A stretch of DNA of 64,000 bases from Nucisporomicrobium flavum (lineage in GTDB: Bacteria > Actinomycetota > Actinomycetes > Mycobacteriales > Micromonosporaceae), in NCBI RefSeq assembly GCF_016464385.1, contig NZ_JADMLH010000009.1, positions 262,775 through 326,774 of the forward strand, in the 5' to 3' direction. Below are positions 15,979 through 24,195 of this stretch, one piece after another. Both the position numbers and the translations under genes were made by a program. Below the pieces are notes generated by a model. The model ran no database searches, was not told the DNA's origin, and worked only from the letters and a program-made list of their open reading frames with translations. The first letter of the stretch is position 1; the number at the start of each line of letters is the position of its first letter.

Positions 15979-17725
15979 TGAGGGTGGCGAGGACCCGGCT
16001 GTAGCGGGGTTCCGTGGCCAGCAGCGACTCGTGGGTGCCGTCCGCTGTCACGCGGCCCGCCTCCATGAGGATCACCCGGTCGGCGAGGCCGATCGTGGAC
16101 AGGCGGTGGGCGACGATCAGCGTGGTGCGGCCCTTCATGCGGTCTCGGAGGGAGCCGTGGATGCGTTGTTCGACCGTGACGTCGATGGCGCTCGTTGCGT
16201 CGTCGAGGACCAGGATCGGGGGGTTGACCAGCAGGGCACGGGCGATGGCGACGCGTTGGCGCTGGCCGCCCGAGAGGGTGTAGCCGCGTTCGCCGACGAC
16301 GGTGTCGTAGCCGTCCGGGAGGCGGCGGATGAAGTCGTCGGCGCCGGCCGCGCGGGCCACGTCCTCCACCTCGGCGCGGGTGGCTTCGGGGCGGCCGTAG
16401 GCGATGTTGTCGTGCAGGGACAGTGAGAACAGGAACGGCTCGTCCGGCACGATGCCGACCTGGTCGCGCAGGCCGGCGAGGCGCAGCGTACGGACGTCGT
16501 GGCCGTCGATCGTGACCTGGCCCGAGGTCACGTCGTAGAAGCGGGCGAGGAGACGGCCCAGGGTGGACTTGCCGCTGCCCGTGGCGCCCACGACCGCGAC
16601 CGTTTCGCCCGGGGTCACGTGCAGGTTCAGGCCGTCGAGGGCGAGCGTGCCGTTCGGGTACGCGAACCGTACGTCCCGGAAGCGCACGTCTCCCCGCAGC
16701 CGCACGTCGACCGGGTCGGTGGCTTCGACGATCTCGCTGGGGGTGTCGAGGATCTCGTAGATGCGCCGGGCCGACGCCGACGCGCGCTGGCCCAGCATGA
16801 TCATCATGCCGAGCATGCGGAACGGTGGCTGGAGCATGAGCACGTACGAGTTGAACGCCACGATCGTGCCGACCGTCGTCTCGCCGCGGATCACCATGAG
16901 GCCGCCGACCAGCAGGACGAGCGCCAGCCCGAGGCGGGGCAGGTTGTCGAGGACCGGGTTCCAGCGGCTGCGGATGCGGGCGTCCTGCAGGTACGCCCAG
17001 CGCACCTCGTCGGCGGACTCGGCGAGGGTGCGCAGCTGACGCCCCTCCGCCGCGAACGCCTTCACGATGCGGACGCCCTGGATGTTCTCGTCGACCACCG
17101 TGGCGAGCCGGGCCAGCCGGGCCTGGATCAGCCACGACACCGGGAAGATCGCCTTGCGCATGCCGACGCCGAGGAAGCCGATGACCGGCATGGTGGCCAT
17201 CGCCACGATCGCCAGCGGCACGTTGATGGAGAGCATCAGCCCGAACGCGACGACCGCGATCAGGCACTGCACGAGGATCGACGGGCCGAACGACAGGTAC
17301 ATCTGCACGGCCCGGATGTCGGAGCCGGAGCGGGACATCAGCTCGCCGGACTGCACCCGGTCGAAGAAGCCGAAGGGCATCCGGGCGAGGTGGGCGTACA
17401 CGATGTTGCGCAGGTCGTACTCGAGCTCGTAGGCGGTGCGCAGCAGGTAGAGCCGGGCCAGATAGTTGATGACGCCTTGGAGGAGGGCGAAGGCGACGAT
17501 CCACCACACGTACGTGGACAGCTGGGCGGTGCGCTCGACGACGGCCCGGTCGATGCCGATACGGACCAGGTTGGGGATCTGCACCTGGACGACGAGGCCG
17601 GCGAAGGAGAGCACGAGCGAGGTGATCAGCAGGGCGCGGTGGGCCTTGACGAGCGGCAGGGCCCGCCGGAGCCAGGTCTTGCGGGTGTCGGGGTCGATGG
17701 ACGCCTTGGGCGCGCGGCGGCTCAA
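15173..17725 (-). CDS. ABC exporter subunit A with long Ala/Pro/Gly repeat tail
   Basis: This is an 850-residue half-transporter. Residues 1-575 are a normal exporter: six membrane helices, then an NBD with Walker A GATGSGKST, signature LSGGQRQ and Walker B ILVLDDATSAID, where Asp replaces the catalytic Glu. That is the known pattern of the degenerate site in heterodimeric exporters. Residues about 582-850 are an extra low-complexity tail. It starts with about six near-identical DAPGDT/S hexapeptides (18-bp DNA repeats), then longer units built from GPAVANGPA, ADQAAAVGPGAA and HGLATPAAP. The start is TTG at 17725 with GAGGAGGG upstream. The tail is far longer than family members need, and its function is unknown. 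Confidence 0.88.
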   Translation of the reverse strand: MSRRAPKASIDPDTRKTWLRRALPLVKAHRALLITSLVLSFAGLVVQVQIPNLVRIGIDRAVVERTAQLSTYVWWIVAFALLQGVINYLARLYLLRTAYELEYDLRNIVYAHLARMPFGFFDRVQSGELMSRSGSDIRAVQMYLSFGPSILVQCLIAVVAFGLMLSINVPLAIVAMATMPVIGFLGVGMRKAIFPVSWLIQARLARLATVVDENIQGVRIVKAFAAEGRQLRTLAESADEVRWAYLQDARIRSRWNPVLDNLPRLGLALVLLVGGLMVIRGETTVGTIVAFNSYVLMLQPPFRMLGMMIMLGQRASASARRIYEILDTPSEIVEATDPVDVRLRGDVRFRDVRFAYPNGTLALDGLNLHVTPGETVAVVGATGSGKSTLGRLLARFYDVTSGQVTIDGHDVRTLRLAGLRDQVGIVPDEPFLFSLSLHDNIAYGRPEATRAEVEDVARAAGADDFIRRLPDGYDTVVGERGYTLSGGQRQRVAIARALLVNPPILVLDDATSAIDVTVEQRIHGSLRDRMKGRTTLIVAHRLSTIGLADRVILMEAGRVTADGTHESLLATEPRYSRVLATLTPDAPGETDAPGDTDAPGDSDAPGDSDAPGDTEAPGDADAAVVGPAGAGGPTTRGVAGGAAAAKGRAAAGGPGAAHGPATRAASADQAAPDGPGTAHGAATPAALGGRAVANGLAAPADQVDQVDQAAPDGPAVANGPAAPAASADQAAAVGPGAAHGLATPAAPATPAAPAAAAAPDGPAVANGPATPAAPADQAAAVGPGAANGLAAPAAPTAPSAPSAPSAPTAQAALEGPATGNGPATPAAPATKEAQADPGGLADADDAEVAA

Positions 17726-17765
17726 GAGGCGCCCTCCTCGCTGCCGGGATCGGGATGACCGGGTA

Positions 17766-17780
17766 GTTAGCCTGGCTAAC
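17766..17780. promoter_or_regulatory. Perfect palindrome, probable operator of ABC exporter operon
   Basis: GTTAGCCTGGCTAAC is a perfect 15-bp palindrome (7-bp arms around one base), 41 nt upstream of the exporter start. On the minus strand it overlaps a TATCGT hexamer (17779-17784), placing it over the likely -10/+1 region. It resembles sites bound by TetR- or MarR-type repressors. The half-site GTTAG/CTAAC recalls DtxR/IdeR boxes, but the spacing is 4 bp too long for those. Confidence 0.5.
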
Positions 17781-17828
17781 GATACCCCGCACCCACCGGC
17801 GCCGCCCGCTCCACGGATGGGACGCGGG

Positions 17829-19340
17829 TCACGGAAGCGGGATGGACCATGCCAGCGCGGGGCCGCGCACGGAAACGCGCGGGCGCTTGCCCACCCCGCC
17901 CTCCTCCGGTTCCACGCCCGGGCAGGTCAGCCCCGCCGCCGGCGGCCGGACGGTCAGCAGGTACCGGTCGACCGCCGCGGTCACGCAGTCGCTGCGGCCG
18001 TACACTGTGTGGCCCCAGCCCTCGTACGTGACCAGCGACGCCCGCGGGCCGAGCTGGGCGGCGACCGTGCGGGCCCAGGCGTACGGGGTGGCCGGGTCGT
18101 GACGGGAGTTGATCAGCAGGACCGGGCCGGTGCGCAGCGGTGCCGGTACCCGCTGCGGGTTGTCGGTCCTCAGCGGCCAGCCGAGGCAGCCCGTGACCGA
18201 CGCCAGCGCGAGCGGTGACACCGGCATCTGCGGGTTGCGGGCGGCCAGGGCGGCGAGGCGGTCGCGCAGGTCCGGCCAGCCGCCGAGCGGCAGCGTCCAG
18301 TCGTCGCAGAAGACCGCCGGGAAGCTGTGCTCGACCTCGGTGGGCCCGCGGCGCGAGCGGGCGCCCGACGACGCCTCCAGCAGGTAGATCGCGAGCGAGT
18401 GCCACTGCGGGTCGTAGAAGGAGCCGAAGGCCACGCCGAGCAGGTCGTACTCGGTGAGCCGGCGGGACGGGTCGAACGGGTCGGGCAGCAGGCCGCGGCG
18501 GGCCCGGTCCAGCAGGCGGGCCCAGAGCGTACGGACGTCACGGCCGTGCAACGCGCACTCGGTGCTGCGGGCGCACCAGGCAGCGAACTGGTCGAAGGCA
18601 TCCTGGGCGGCGGCCGTCTCCGCGGTCAGGAAGGCGCCCGTGTCGCCGCTGTGGTCCATCACGCTGTCCAGCGCCAGGGCTCGGACGCGGTCCGGGTAGA
18701 GCTCCGCGTACTGGGTGCCCAGCAGGGTGCCGTACGAGACGCCGTAGAAGCTGATCGTCCGCTCGCCCAGCGCGGCGCGGATCGCGTCCATGTCCCGGGC
18801 CACGCTCAGCGTGTCGGCGTGGCCAAAGACGGGGCCGCTGCGCCGTGCACAGTCAGCCGCGAGCTTGCGGTTGTAGGCGACGGTTGCGCCGTACCCCCGG
18901 GGTGTGGAGATGGGGACGGACGGCCCGGCAGCGAGCAGCGACGCCGAGCACCGCACCGGGCTGCTGCGGGCGACCCCGCGGGGGTCGAAGCCGACGATGT
19001 CGAAGCGGCGGCGCAGCTGCGGGCTGAAGAACCACGGGCTGTCCAGGGCGAAGTCGACGCCCGAGCCGCCCGGGCCGCCGGGGTTGACCACCAGCGTGCC
19101 GAGGCGGTGCGCCGGGTCGGTGGCGAGGCGGCGGGCCAGCGCGATGCGCACCGTCGGGCCGTACGGGTCGGTCCAGTCGGCCGGCGCTGTCATGGTCGCG
19201 CACTGCGCGGTGCGGTCCTCGGGGCACGGTTTCCACGCCGAGAAGGGGTCCCGGGCGGCGTGTGCGGGGGCCGCCGCCGAGGTCACGGCCGTCGCGACGG
19301 CCAGGAACGCGGCCAGGACCGGCCGGGATGCTGCTCGCAC
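17829..19340 (-). CDS. Secreted alpha/beta hydrolase, TAP-like peptidase
   Basis: This 503-residue protein has a signal peptide ending near APAHAARDPF. It resembles the Streptomyces tripeptidyl aminopeptidase/SlpD group, with an alpha/beta-hydrolase fold and a TAP-like C-terminal domain. Recognisable parts are the oxyanion strand VVNPGGPGGSG, the FDPRGVARSSP motif, nucleophile Ser in FYGVSYGTLLG, Asp in NSRHDPATP and His in GWGHTVYG. Four or more Cys in the lid region suggest disulfides. It probably removes short peptides from the N-termini of extracellular proteins, and the substrate is inferred from the family. The GTG at 19340 follows GGAGAGA by 7 nt and is preferred to an ATG at 19385. 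It stands 86 nt after the M14 gene. Confidence 0.85.
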   Translation of the reverse strand: MRAASRPVLAAFLAVATAVTSAAAPAHAARDPFSAWKPCPEDRTAQCATMTAPADWTDPYGPTVRIALARRLATDPAHRLGTLVVNPGGPGGSGVDFALDSPWFFSPQLRRRFDIVGFDPRGVARSSPVRCSASLLAAGPSVPISTPRGYGATVAYNRKLAADCARRSGPVFGHADTLSVARDMDAIRAALGERTISFYGVSYGTLLGTQYAELYPDRVRALALDSVMDHSGDTGAFLTAETAAAQDAFDQFAAWCARSTECALHGRDVRTLWARLLDRARRGLLPDPFDPSRRLTEYDLLGVAFGSFYDPQWHSLAIYLLEASSGARSRRGPTEVEHSFPAVFCDDWTLPLGGWPDLRDRLAALAARNPQMPVSPLALASVTGCLGWPLRTDNPQRVPAPLRTGPVLLINSRHDPATPYAWARTVAAQLGPRASLVTYEGWGHTVYGRSDCVTAAVDRYLLTVRPPAAGLTCPGVEPEEGGVGKRPRVSVRGPALAWSIPLP

Positions 19341-19426
19341 TGCGTCGTCTCTCCGCCCTGCACGGCAGCGCGCCGCGCGCCTCATCCTGGGACGGGGCGC
19401 GCGGCGCGGTGGGTGATTACGGCGGA

Positions 19427-22400
19427 TTACCTCCCAAAGAGGTGCTTCATGGCGCGCTTGACCAGCGCGTCCCGGTCGGCTTGCGGCAGCGCCTCCAGGC
19501 CGAAGCCCAGGTAGACGCTGTCCTTGGTGGTGGTCGCCGCGCCGGAGTCGAACGCCAGCTGGCTGCGGGTCCAGGTGTTGCTGTTGGTCCCGGAGCCGGG
19601 CGGCGGGCCGGCGACCGTCCAGCCGCCGAGATCGCTCTCGAACGAGGTCGACTGGGCGACGGTGCCGCCGGTCTCCACGCGGACGTCGTCGAGGAAGACA
19701 CCCAGGCCCTGGGTGCTCCAGTCCGACATGTACGTGATCGAGACCTCGACCTGCTTGCCCGCGTACGCGGACAGGTCGGCGTCGAACTCCTTCCAGCCGC
19801 CGCTGGCGCCGGTCGCCGCGTTCCAGGTGCCCGTGGTGCCGGTCGGCGTGCAGTCCGGGCTCTGGTAGTGCGCCAGGAACGGGTGCAGGCCGGCGATCTC
19901 CGACTGGCAGCTGTCGCCGGTGTTCGTGGTGGTCAGCCCGTTGGCGTCGGGGAGCGTCGTCCACTCGTCCGTGCCGACCGGGTGCGCCTCGACGAACATG
20001 AAGTCCCAGTTCGGCTCGATGTCGAACGAGGTGTGGAACTTCAGCCGGGCGGTCTGCGCAGCGGACAGGTCGATCGTCTTGGTGAGCCGCTTGTACGCGC
20101 TGTCGGCCTGACCGCTCCACAGGTACCAGGCACCGTCGTACGGGTCGTACGGCGCCGCGCCGGGCAGCTTCCAGTCGAGCGGGGCCACCGCGTCCGCGAA
20201 CTGCGGGAACTGCTTCGGCGGAAGGAAGCTCGAGGTGGCCAGGAACGCCGCGGTGTGGCTCTCGGCGACCGTGCCGGTGTAGCCCTCGAACTTCCCGGCC
20301 GTCCCGACCAGCGGGTACGGCTTGCCGTCCGCGCCGGTGCCGCCCTCGTCCACGTACGAGTACGCGCCCAGCCAGTACTGCTCGAAGTCGTTGAACAACT
20401 GCAGGCAGGCGGGGTTCTGCGGGTCGGTGCATTCCCCCGGGCCGTCGGGCAGGTAGCGGTACGCGCCGTTCGCGCCCTGGGCGAAGCCGGCGTACTTGCC
20501 GCCGAGCAGCAGCTTGCCGCCCTCGTTGAGGTAGTCGCGCACGGCGAGCTCGGTCTCGAGCGCCGAGCGGGCCACCGTGCCGGCCGGCTGGCCGGAGGCG
20601 CGCGGGATGATGTCGTCGCCGGTCTCCCAGACCACGGCCTTGTAGTGCGACAGCACGCCGAGCGGGTGCGGTGCCTGCCGGCCGTTGGTGTCGAGGTCGT
20701 AGACGTCCGCCGAGTAGCCGGCCTTGCGCAGCGACGCCACGTGCTCGTCGGCGTAGCGGGCGCTGGTCGCGCCGTCGGTGGTCGCCGGCGAGACGCCCGT
20801 GACGTCCTCGGCGGCGATCACCAGCACGTCACCGCCGATCTTCTTCGCCACCGTGTAGGTGAAGTTCGCCGAGGTGACCGTGGCGCGGCCCTTGCGGGCG
20901 GTGAACCACACCTTGACCTTGTCGCCGGGGCGCGCCACGACCACGCCACGCCGTTCGGCGAAGTACCTGTCGAGGCCGTCGCCGTAGCGTTCGCCGCCCC
21001 GCCACTCCGAGGTGCGGGCGAGGCGAGCACGGCCACCGTTGACCGAGTAGTGCAGGGTGACGGCGCCGAGGCTGCGCTTGGCGGTCACGGCGACCTGCTG
21101 GCGCCGGCCGTACGAGGTGCCGAAGGCGTCCACCGCCAGGTCGGGCGTGCTGCGGCCGACCGACGACACGGGGTTGGCCGGGTCCTTGGCGGACTGCGCG
21201 ACGGAGAGCGCGAACGGCAGGTTCTTGACGAACTCGTCCTGGATCAGCTTCTCGTCGTCCGGGAAGTTGAAGCCGCTCTCGCAGTCCGCCGGGTCCCACT
21301 GGTCGTCCGGGTCCAGCGCGGAGACCGTCTCACAGGTGCTCATCTCCGGCGTGAAACCGATCGCCCCGGTGCGCACCTGGGCGTGGAAGTCGGTGTCCCC
21401 GTTGGTGGTGTACAGCTCCGCGGACAGGTCCGGGTCGTAGCCGGGCACGGCCGGGTGGGCGTCGTCGCCGACCAGGGCGACGGCGATCTGGTCGTCCGGG
21501 CTGGGCGTGTTCACCTGCCATCCGATGCCGTAGAGCAGCAGCTCCGCGGCCGAGTGGTAGTTGACGAGGAACTCGAAGCCGATCCGCTTGAACAGCGCGT
21601 CGAGGGCCTGCGTCTCCGGCTCGGAGTTCGGCCCGGAGCCACGGAAGGTCTCGCTGGCCGGGTCGGGCGACGATCCCTCGTTGTCGTAACCCCACTTCTC
21701 GGCGAAGTTGCGGTTGATGTCGACGCCGTCGCCCGCGGTGATCTGCCCGTCGCCGTTGTTGTCGCGCAGGTTCTTACGCCACAGGCGGTGGCCCTCGGTG
21801 AACGTGAAGTCGTACCCGTCCGGGTTGGCGACCGGCACGAACCACAGCTCGGTCGTGTTGAGGATCCGCGTGATGGTGGCGTCCGTGCCGTACCCGTCGA
21901 TCATGTGGTGCAGCAGCCGCCGGTTCATCTCGGGCGTGATCCACTCCCGGGCGTGCTGGGCACCGGCGTAGAGGACCGCCGGGCGCCGGCCGTCGGGGAC
22001 GACCCGCGCGTCGCGGGTCACCTTCACGGCCTGGATGGGTACGCCCTTGAGCGTGCGGCCGATGGTCACGAGCTTGGCCAGGCGCGGGTTCCGGGCGGCC
22101 GTGGCGGCCAGCTCCTCGCGCAGGCCGCCCTTGCCCTCGTACGGCCGGAAGACCGTGGGCGCGGCGGCGGCCTCGGCGCGCATCCGGGCGGTGCTGCGCT
22201 TGAGGGTCAGGGGCACGCCGGCGGCGACGAGCCGGTCGGCCTGCTGCCGCCCGAGGATCGTCTCGACAGCTATCTTTCCGTTCGCGGCTGCTCGCACCGC
22301 GCTCTCATCGTGGTCGATGCCGGCGCCGCGCAGCCGTTCGAGCTGCCGGGCGTCGAGGGTGCCGACGTACACGCCGAGGGTGTCCTCGGCGGGGGCCGCG

Positions 22401-22486
22401 GCGGCGGGCGCGACCCCGGGAAGGACCGCGGCGGCCGCGGTCACGAGGGAGAGCGCGCAGGCGGTCGCCCAGCGGGCTGGTGTCAT
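19427..22486 (-). CDS. Secreted M14 zinc carboxypeptidase, large form
   Basis: This is a 1,019-residue precursor with signal peptide (cleavage near APAAAAPAED). Residues 110-430 form the M14 catalytic domain: zinc ligands His178 and Glu181 in QHAREW, zinc ligand His311 in VNYHSAAE and catalytic Glu381 in GFTPEMST. The Asn/Arg substrate motif VDINRNF is also present. This metallopeptidase removes C-terminal residues from peptides. The remaining 550 or so residues hold a Rossmann-like segment (VLVIAAEDVTGVSPAT onwards) and a C-terminal region with LKFHTSFDIEPNWDFMFVEA and TYMSDWSTQGLGVFLDDVRVE, the pattern of immune-inhibitor-A/MAM-like domains. GGAGG lies 6-7 nt before the ATG. It is divergent from the PQQ dehydrogenase gene. 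Confidence 0.88.
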   Translation of the reverse strand: MTPARWATACALSLVTAAAAVLPGVAPAAAAPAEDTLGVYVGTLDARQLERLRGAGIDHDESAVRAAANGKIAVETILGRQQADRLVAAGVPLTLKRSTARMRAEAAAAPTVFRPYEGKGGLREELAATAARNPRLAKLVTIGRTLKGVPIQAVKVTRDARVVPDGRRPAVLYAGAQHAREWITPEMNRRLLHHMIDGYGTDATITRILNTTELWFVPVANPDGYDFTFTEGHRLWRKNLRDNNGDGQITAGDGVDINRNFAEKWGYDNEGSSPDPASETFRGSGPNSEPETQALDALFKRIGFEFLVNYHSAAELLLYGIGWQVNTPSPDDQIAVALVGDDAHPAVPGYDPDLSAELYTTNGDTDFHAQVRTGAIGFTPEMSTCETVSALDPDDQWDPADCESGFNFPDDEKLIQDEFVKNLPFALSVAQSAKDPANPVSSVGRSTPDLAVDAFGTSYGRRQQVAVTAKRSLGAVTLHYSVNGGRARLARTSEWRGGERYGDGLDRYFAERRGVVVARPGDKVKVWFTARKGRATVTSANFTYTVAKKIGGDVLVIAAEDVTGVSPATTDGATSARYADEHVASLRKAGYSADVYDLDTNGRQAPHPLGVLSHYKAVVWETGDDIIPRASGQPAGTVARSALETELAVRDYLNEGGKLLLGGKYAGFAQGANGAYRYLPDGPGECTDPQNPACLQLFNDFEQYWLGAYSYVDEGGTGADGKPYPLVGTAGKFEGYTGTVAESHTAAFLATSSFLPPKQFPQFADAVAPLDWKLPGAAPYDPYDGAWYLWSGQADSAYKRLTKTIDLSAAQTARLKFHTSFDIEPNWDFMFVEAHPVGTDEWTTLPDANGLTTTNTGDSCQSEIAGLHPFLAHYQSPDCTPTGTTGTWNAATGASGGWKEFDADLSAYAGKQVEVSITYMSDWSTQGLGVFLDDVRVETGGTVAQSTSFESDLGGWTVAGPPPGSGTNSNTWTRSQLAFDSGAATTTKDSVYLGFGLEALPQADRDALVKRAMKHLFGR

Positions 22487-22608
22487 GGTGGAGGCCTCCA
22501 TGGGTGGGAAGGTCGTGTGTGGACCCTCCCGAGCCCCGCTTACCGTGTCAAGGACCCGCCCGGGCGAATGTTCAGTTTTCTCACAGGCGGTGCAGGCAGG
22601 CTGAACGG

Positions 22609-23730
22609 ATGAATTCCGCCTCGCGCTGGGCAATGGCCGTCGCCACGGCGAGCGCCGCCCTGCTCACCGCCTGTTCCGGCGACGACGGGGGCGCACCGGC
22701 CGCCACCGCCGGGCCGGCCCCGGCGTCGTCCCCCGCGTCCGTCCCGGCTGCCCCGTCGGGCACCGGCGGCGCCCCGGACCTGCGCTCGCCGCAGACCGTC
22801 GCCACCGGCCTGACGGCGCCGTGGGGCCTCGCCTTCCTCCCCGACGGCACCGCGCTGGTGGCCGAGCGCGACAGCGCGCGCGTGCTGCAGGTCTCCACCG
22901 GTGGCAGCGAGCCCCGCGAGGTGTACAGGGTGCCCGGCGTCGCCGCGGAGGGCGAGGGTGGCCTGCTGGGCCTGGCGGTCGCGAAGGACTACGCCCGGAC
23001 CCGCTGGGTGTACGCGTACCACACCGCGGCGGACGACAACCGCATCGTGCGCTTCAAGCTCGGCAGCGACGCCACGCCGGAAGTGATCTTCGACGGCATC
23101 GACAAGGCGGGCATCCACAACGGCGGCCGGATCGCGTTCGGCCCGGACGGCATGCTCTACGCGGGGACGGGCGACGCGGGGGACCGTTCCGCGTCGCAGA
23201 ACCCGGAGGACAGCAACGGCAAGATCCTGCGGCTGACGCCCGAGGGTGAACCGGCGCCCGGCAACCCGCGCGCGGGCTCGCCGGTCTGGAGCCTGGGACA
23301 CCGCAACGTGCAGGGGCTGGCCTGGGCGGCCGACAAGACGATGTACGCCGCCGAGTTCGGCCAGAACCGCTTCGACGAGATCAACCGCATCGAGCCGGGG
23401 AAGAACTACGGCTGGCCGGAGGTCGAGGGTACGAGCGACGACGACCGGTACGTGAACCCGCTCGTCACCTGGAGCACCGACGAGGCGTCCCCCTCGGGCG
23501 CGGCGATCGCCGGGGACACGATGTACGTCGCGGCGCTGCGCGGGGAGCGGCTGTGGACCGTACCGCTGGGCGGGGGCGAGCCGCGGGCCGAGTTCTCCGG
23601 GCGCTACGGCCGGCTGCGGACGGTGGCCGTGGCGCCGGACGGCGCGCTGTGGCTCACGACGTCGAACACGGACGGCCGCGGTGATGCCCGCGACGGCGAC
23701 GACCGGATCCTGCGGTTCCCCGCCCGCTGA
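22609..23730 (+). CDS. PQQ-dependent aldose sugar dehydrogenase lipoprotein
   Basis: This 373-residue precursor has the lipobox ALLTACSGDD, so it should be anchored to the outer face of the membrane, followed by an Ala/Pro linker. The rest is the GSDH six-bladed propeller (glucose/sorbosone dehydrogenase, YliI-like): WGLAFLPDGTALVAERDSARV, EGGLLGLAVAKDY, the active-site GIHNGGRIAFGPDGMLYAGTGD with the conserved His, GHRNVQGLAWA, EFGQNRFDEINRIEPGKNYGWPEVEG and SPSGAAIAGDTMYVAALRGERLW. Such enzymes oxidise aldose sugars using PQQ with calcium. No PQQ synthesis genes are in the window. A GC-rich hairpin overlaps the 3' end. Confidence 0.9.
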   Translation: MNSASRWAMAVATASAALLTACSGDDGGAPAATAGPAPASSPASVPAAPSGTGGAPDLRSPQTVATGLTAPWGLAFLPDGTALVAERDSARVLQVSTGGSEPREVYRVPGVAAEGEGGLLGLAVAKDYARTRWVYAYHTAADDNRIVRFKLGSDATPEVIFDGIDKAGIHNGGRIAFGPDGMLYAGTGDAGDRSASQNPEDSNGKILRLTPEGEPAPGNPRAGSPVWSLGHRNVQGLAWAADKTMYAAEFGQNRFDEINRIEPGKNYGWPEVEGTSDDDRYVNPLVTWSTDEASPSGAAIAGDTMYVAALRGERLWTVPLGGGEPRAEFSGRYGRLRTVAVAPDGALWLTTSNTDGRGDARDGDDRILRFPAR

Positions 23731-23752
23731 CGGCGGGCCGGCGGGGAACCGC
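23712..23752. terminator. Terminator hairpin overlapping a stop codon
   Basis: GCGGTTCCCCGCC (23712-23724) pairs perfectly over 13 bp with GGCGGGGAACCGC (23740-23752). The left arm is inside the last codons of the sugar-dehydrogenase gene, and its TGA (23728-23730) lies in the loop. The hairpin also serves the convergent gene ending at 23758. Confidence 0.7.
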
Positions 23753-23757
23753 GGGGA

Positions 23758-24015
23758 TCAGGCGGTCCGGTTGTTGGGGGGAAGCAGCGGCAACTGGCTG
23801 ATCGCCGCCGCGTACTGGGCGATCAGCCGGCCGTTCGGCACGACGCCGACGCTGCGGAGCTGATCGTTGATGGCCTGCGCAACCGCATCCTCGGACTGGC
23901 CGCGATGCGTCTGCATGACCTTGTTGACCACATAGTCAACGCGAAGCTGCATCTGCCAGCCGGCGGGGCGTGGTGCCGCTCCGCCGGCGAGGCTCACTGA
24001 GGCGACGGGTTCCAT
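23758..24015 (-). CDS. Small conserved hypothetical protein
   Basis: This 85-residue soluble protein begins MEPVASVSLAGGAAPRPAGWQMQLRV. It has a helical core YVVNKVMQTHRGQSEDAVAQAINDQLRSVGVVPNGRLIAQYAAAISQ and a short tail. There is no signal peptide, membrane span or Cys motif, and I recognise no family. The ATG at 24015 is favoured because a GATACT hexamer ends 7 nt upstream and CAGGGG stands between them. The gene may therefore be leaderless. It is convergent with the sugar dehydrogenase and divergent from the AbfB-domain gene. Confidence 0.55.
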   Translation of the reverse strand: MEPVASVSLAGGAAPRPAGWQMQLRVDYVVNKVMQTHRGQSEDAVAQAINDQLRSVGVVPNGRLIAQYAAAISQLPLLPPNNRTA

Positions 24016-24195
24016 GCCCCTGAGTATCGGGAGCTGGGTGTACCCACTGAAAGGTCCGGGGTGGCGGTGCAACCGAGCCGCACCCGAGCCGCACCGTTTT
24101 CTCCATCAAACGGCCCGCCCGGGTTGCCGTTCAGTGGCTGCCGCCGCCCGGTACTCTCCCACCGGCCCCGGCAACGCAGCGCAGAGAGGACACCG

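Noticed and set aside
17766..17780. IdeR/DtxR iron box
   Set aside because: The half-sites GTTAG and CTAAC fit, but the centre is 4 bp too long for the 19-bp DtxR consensus, and the neighbouring genes are not iron-related.
13239..17792. A continuous 1,517-codon open frame across both ABC genes on the minus strand
   Set aside because: Only its last 645 codons are protein-like (subunit B). The upstream part is a shifted reading of subunit A, whose proper frame has full ABC motifs and ends with a 4-nt overlap.
19262..22612. Long plus-strand open frame antisense to the M14 carboxypeptidase gene
   Set aside because: It is a composition-driven shadow. The minus-strand frame has a signal peptide, zinc ligands and catalytic Glu.
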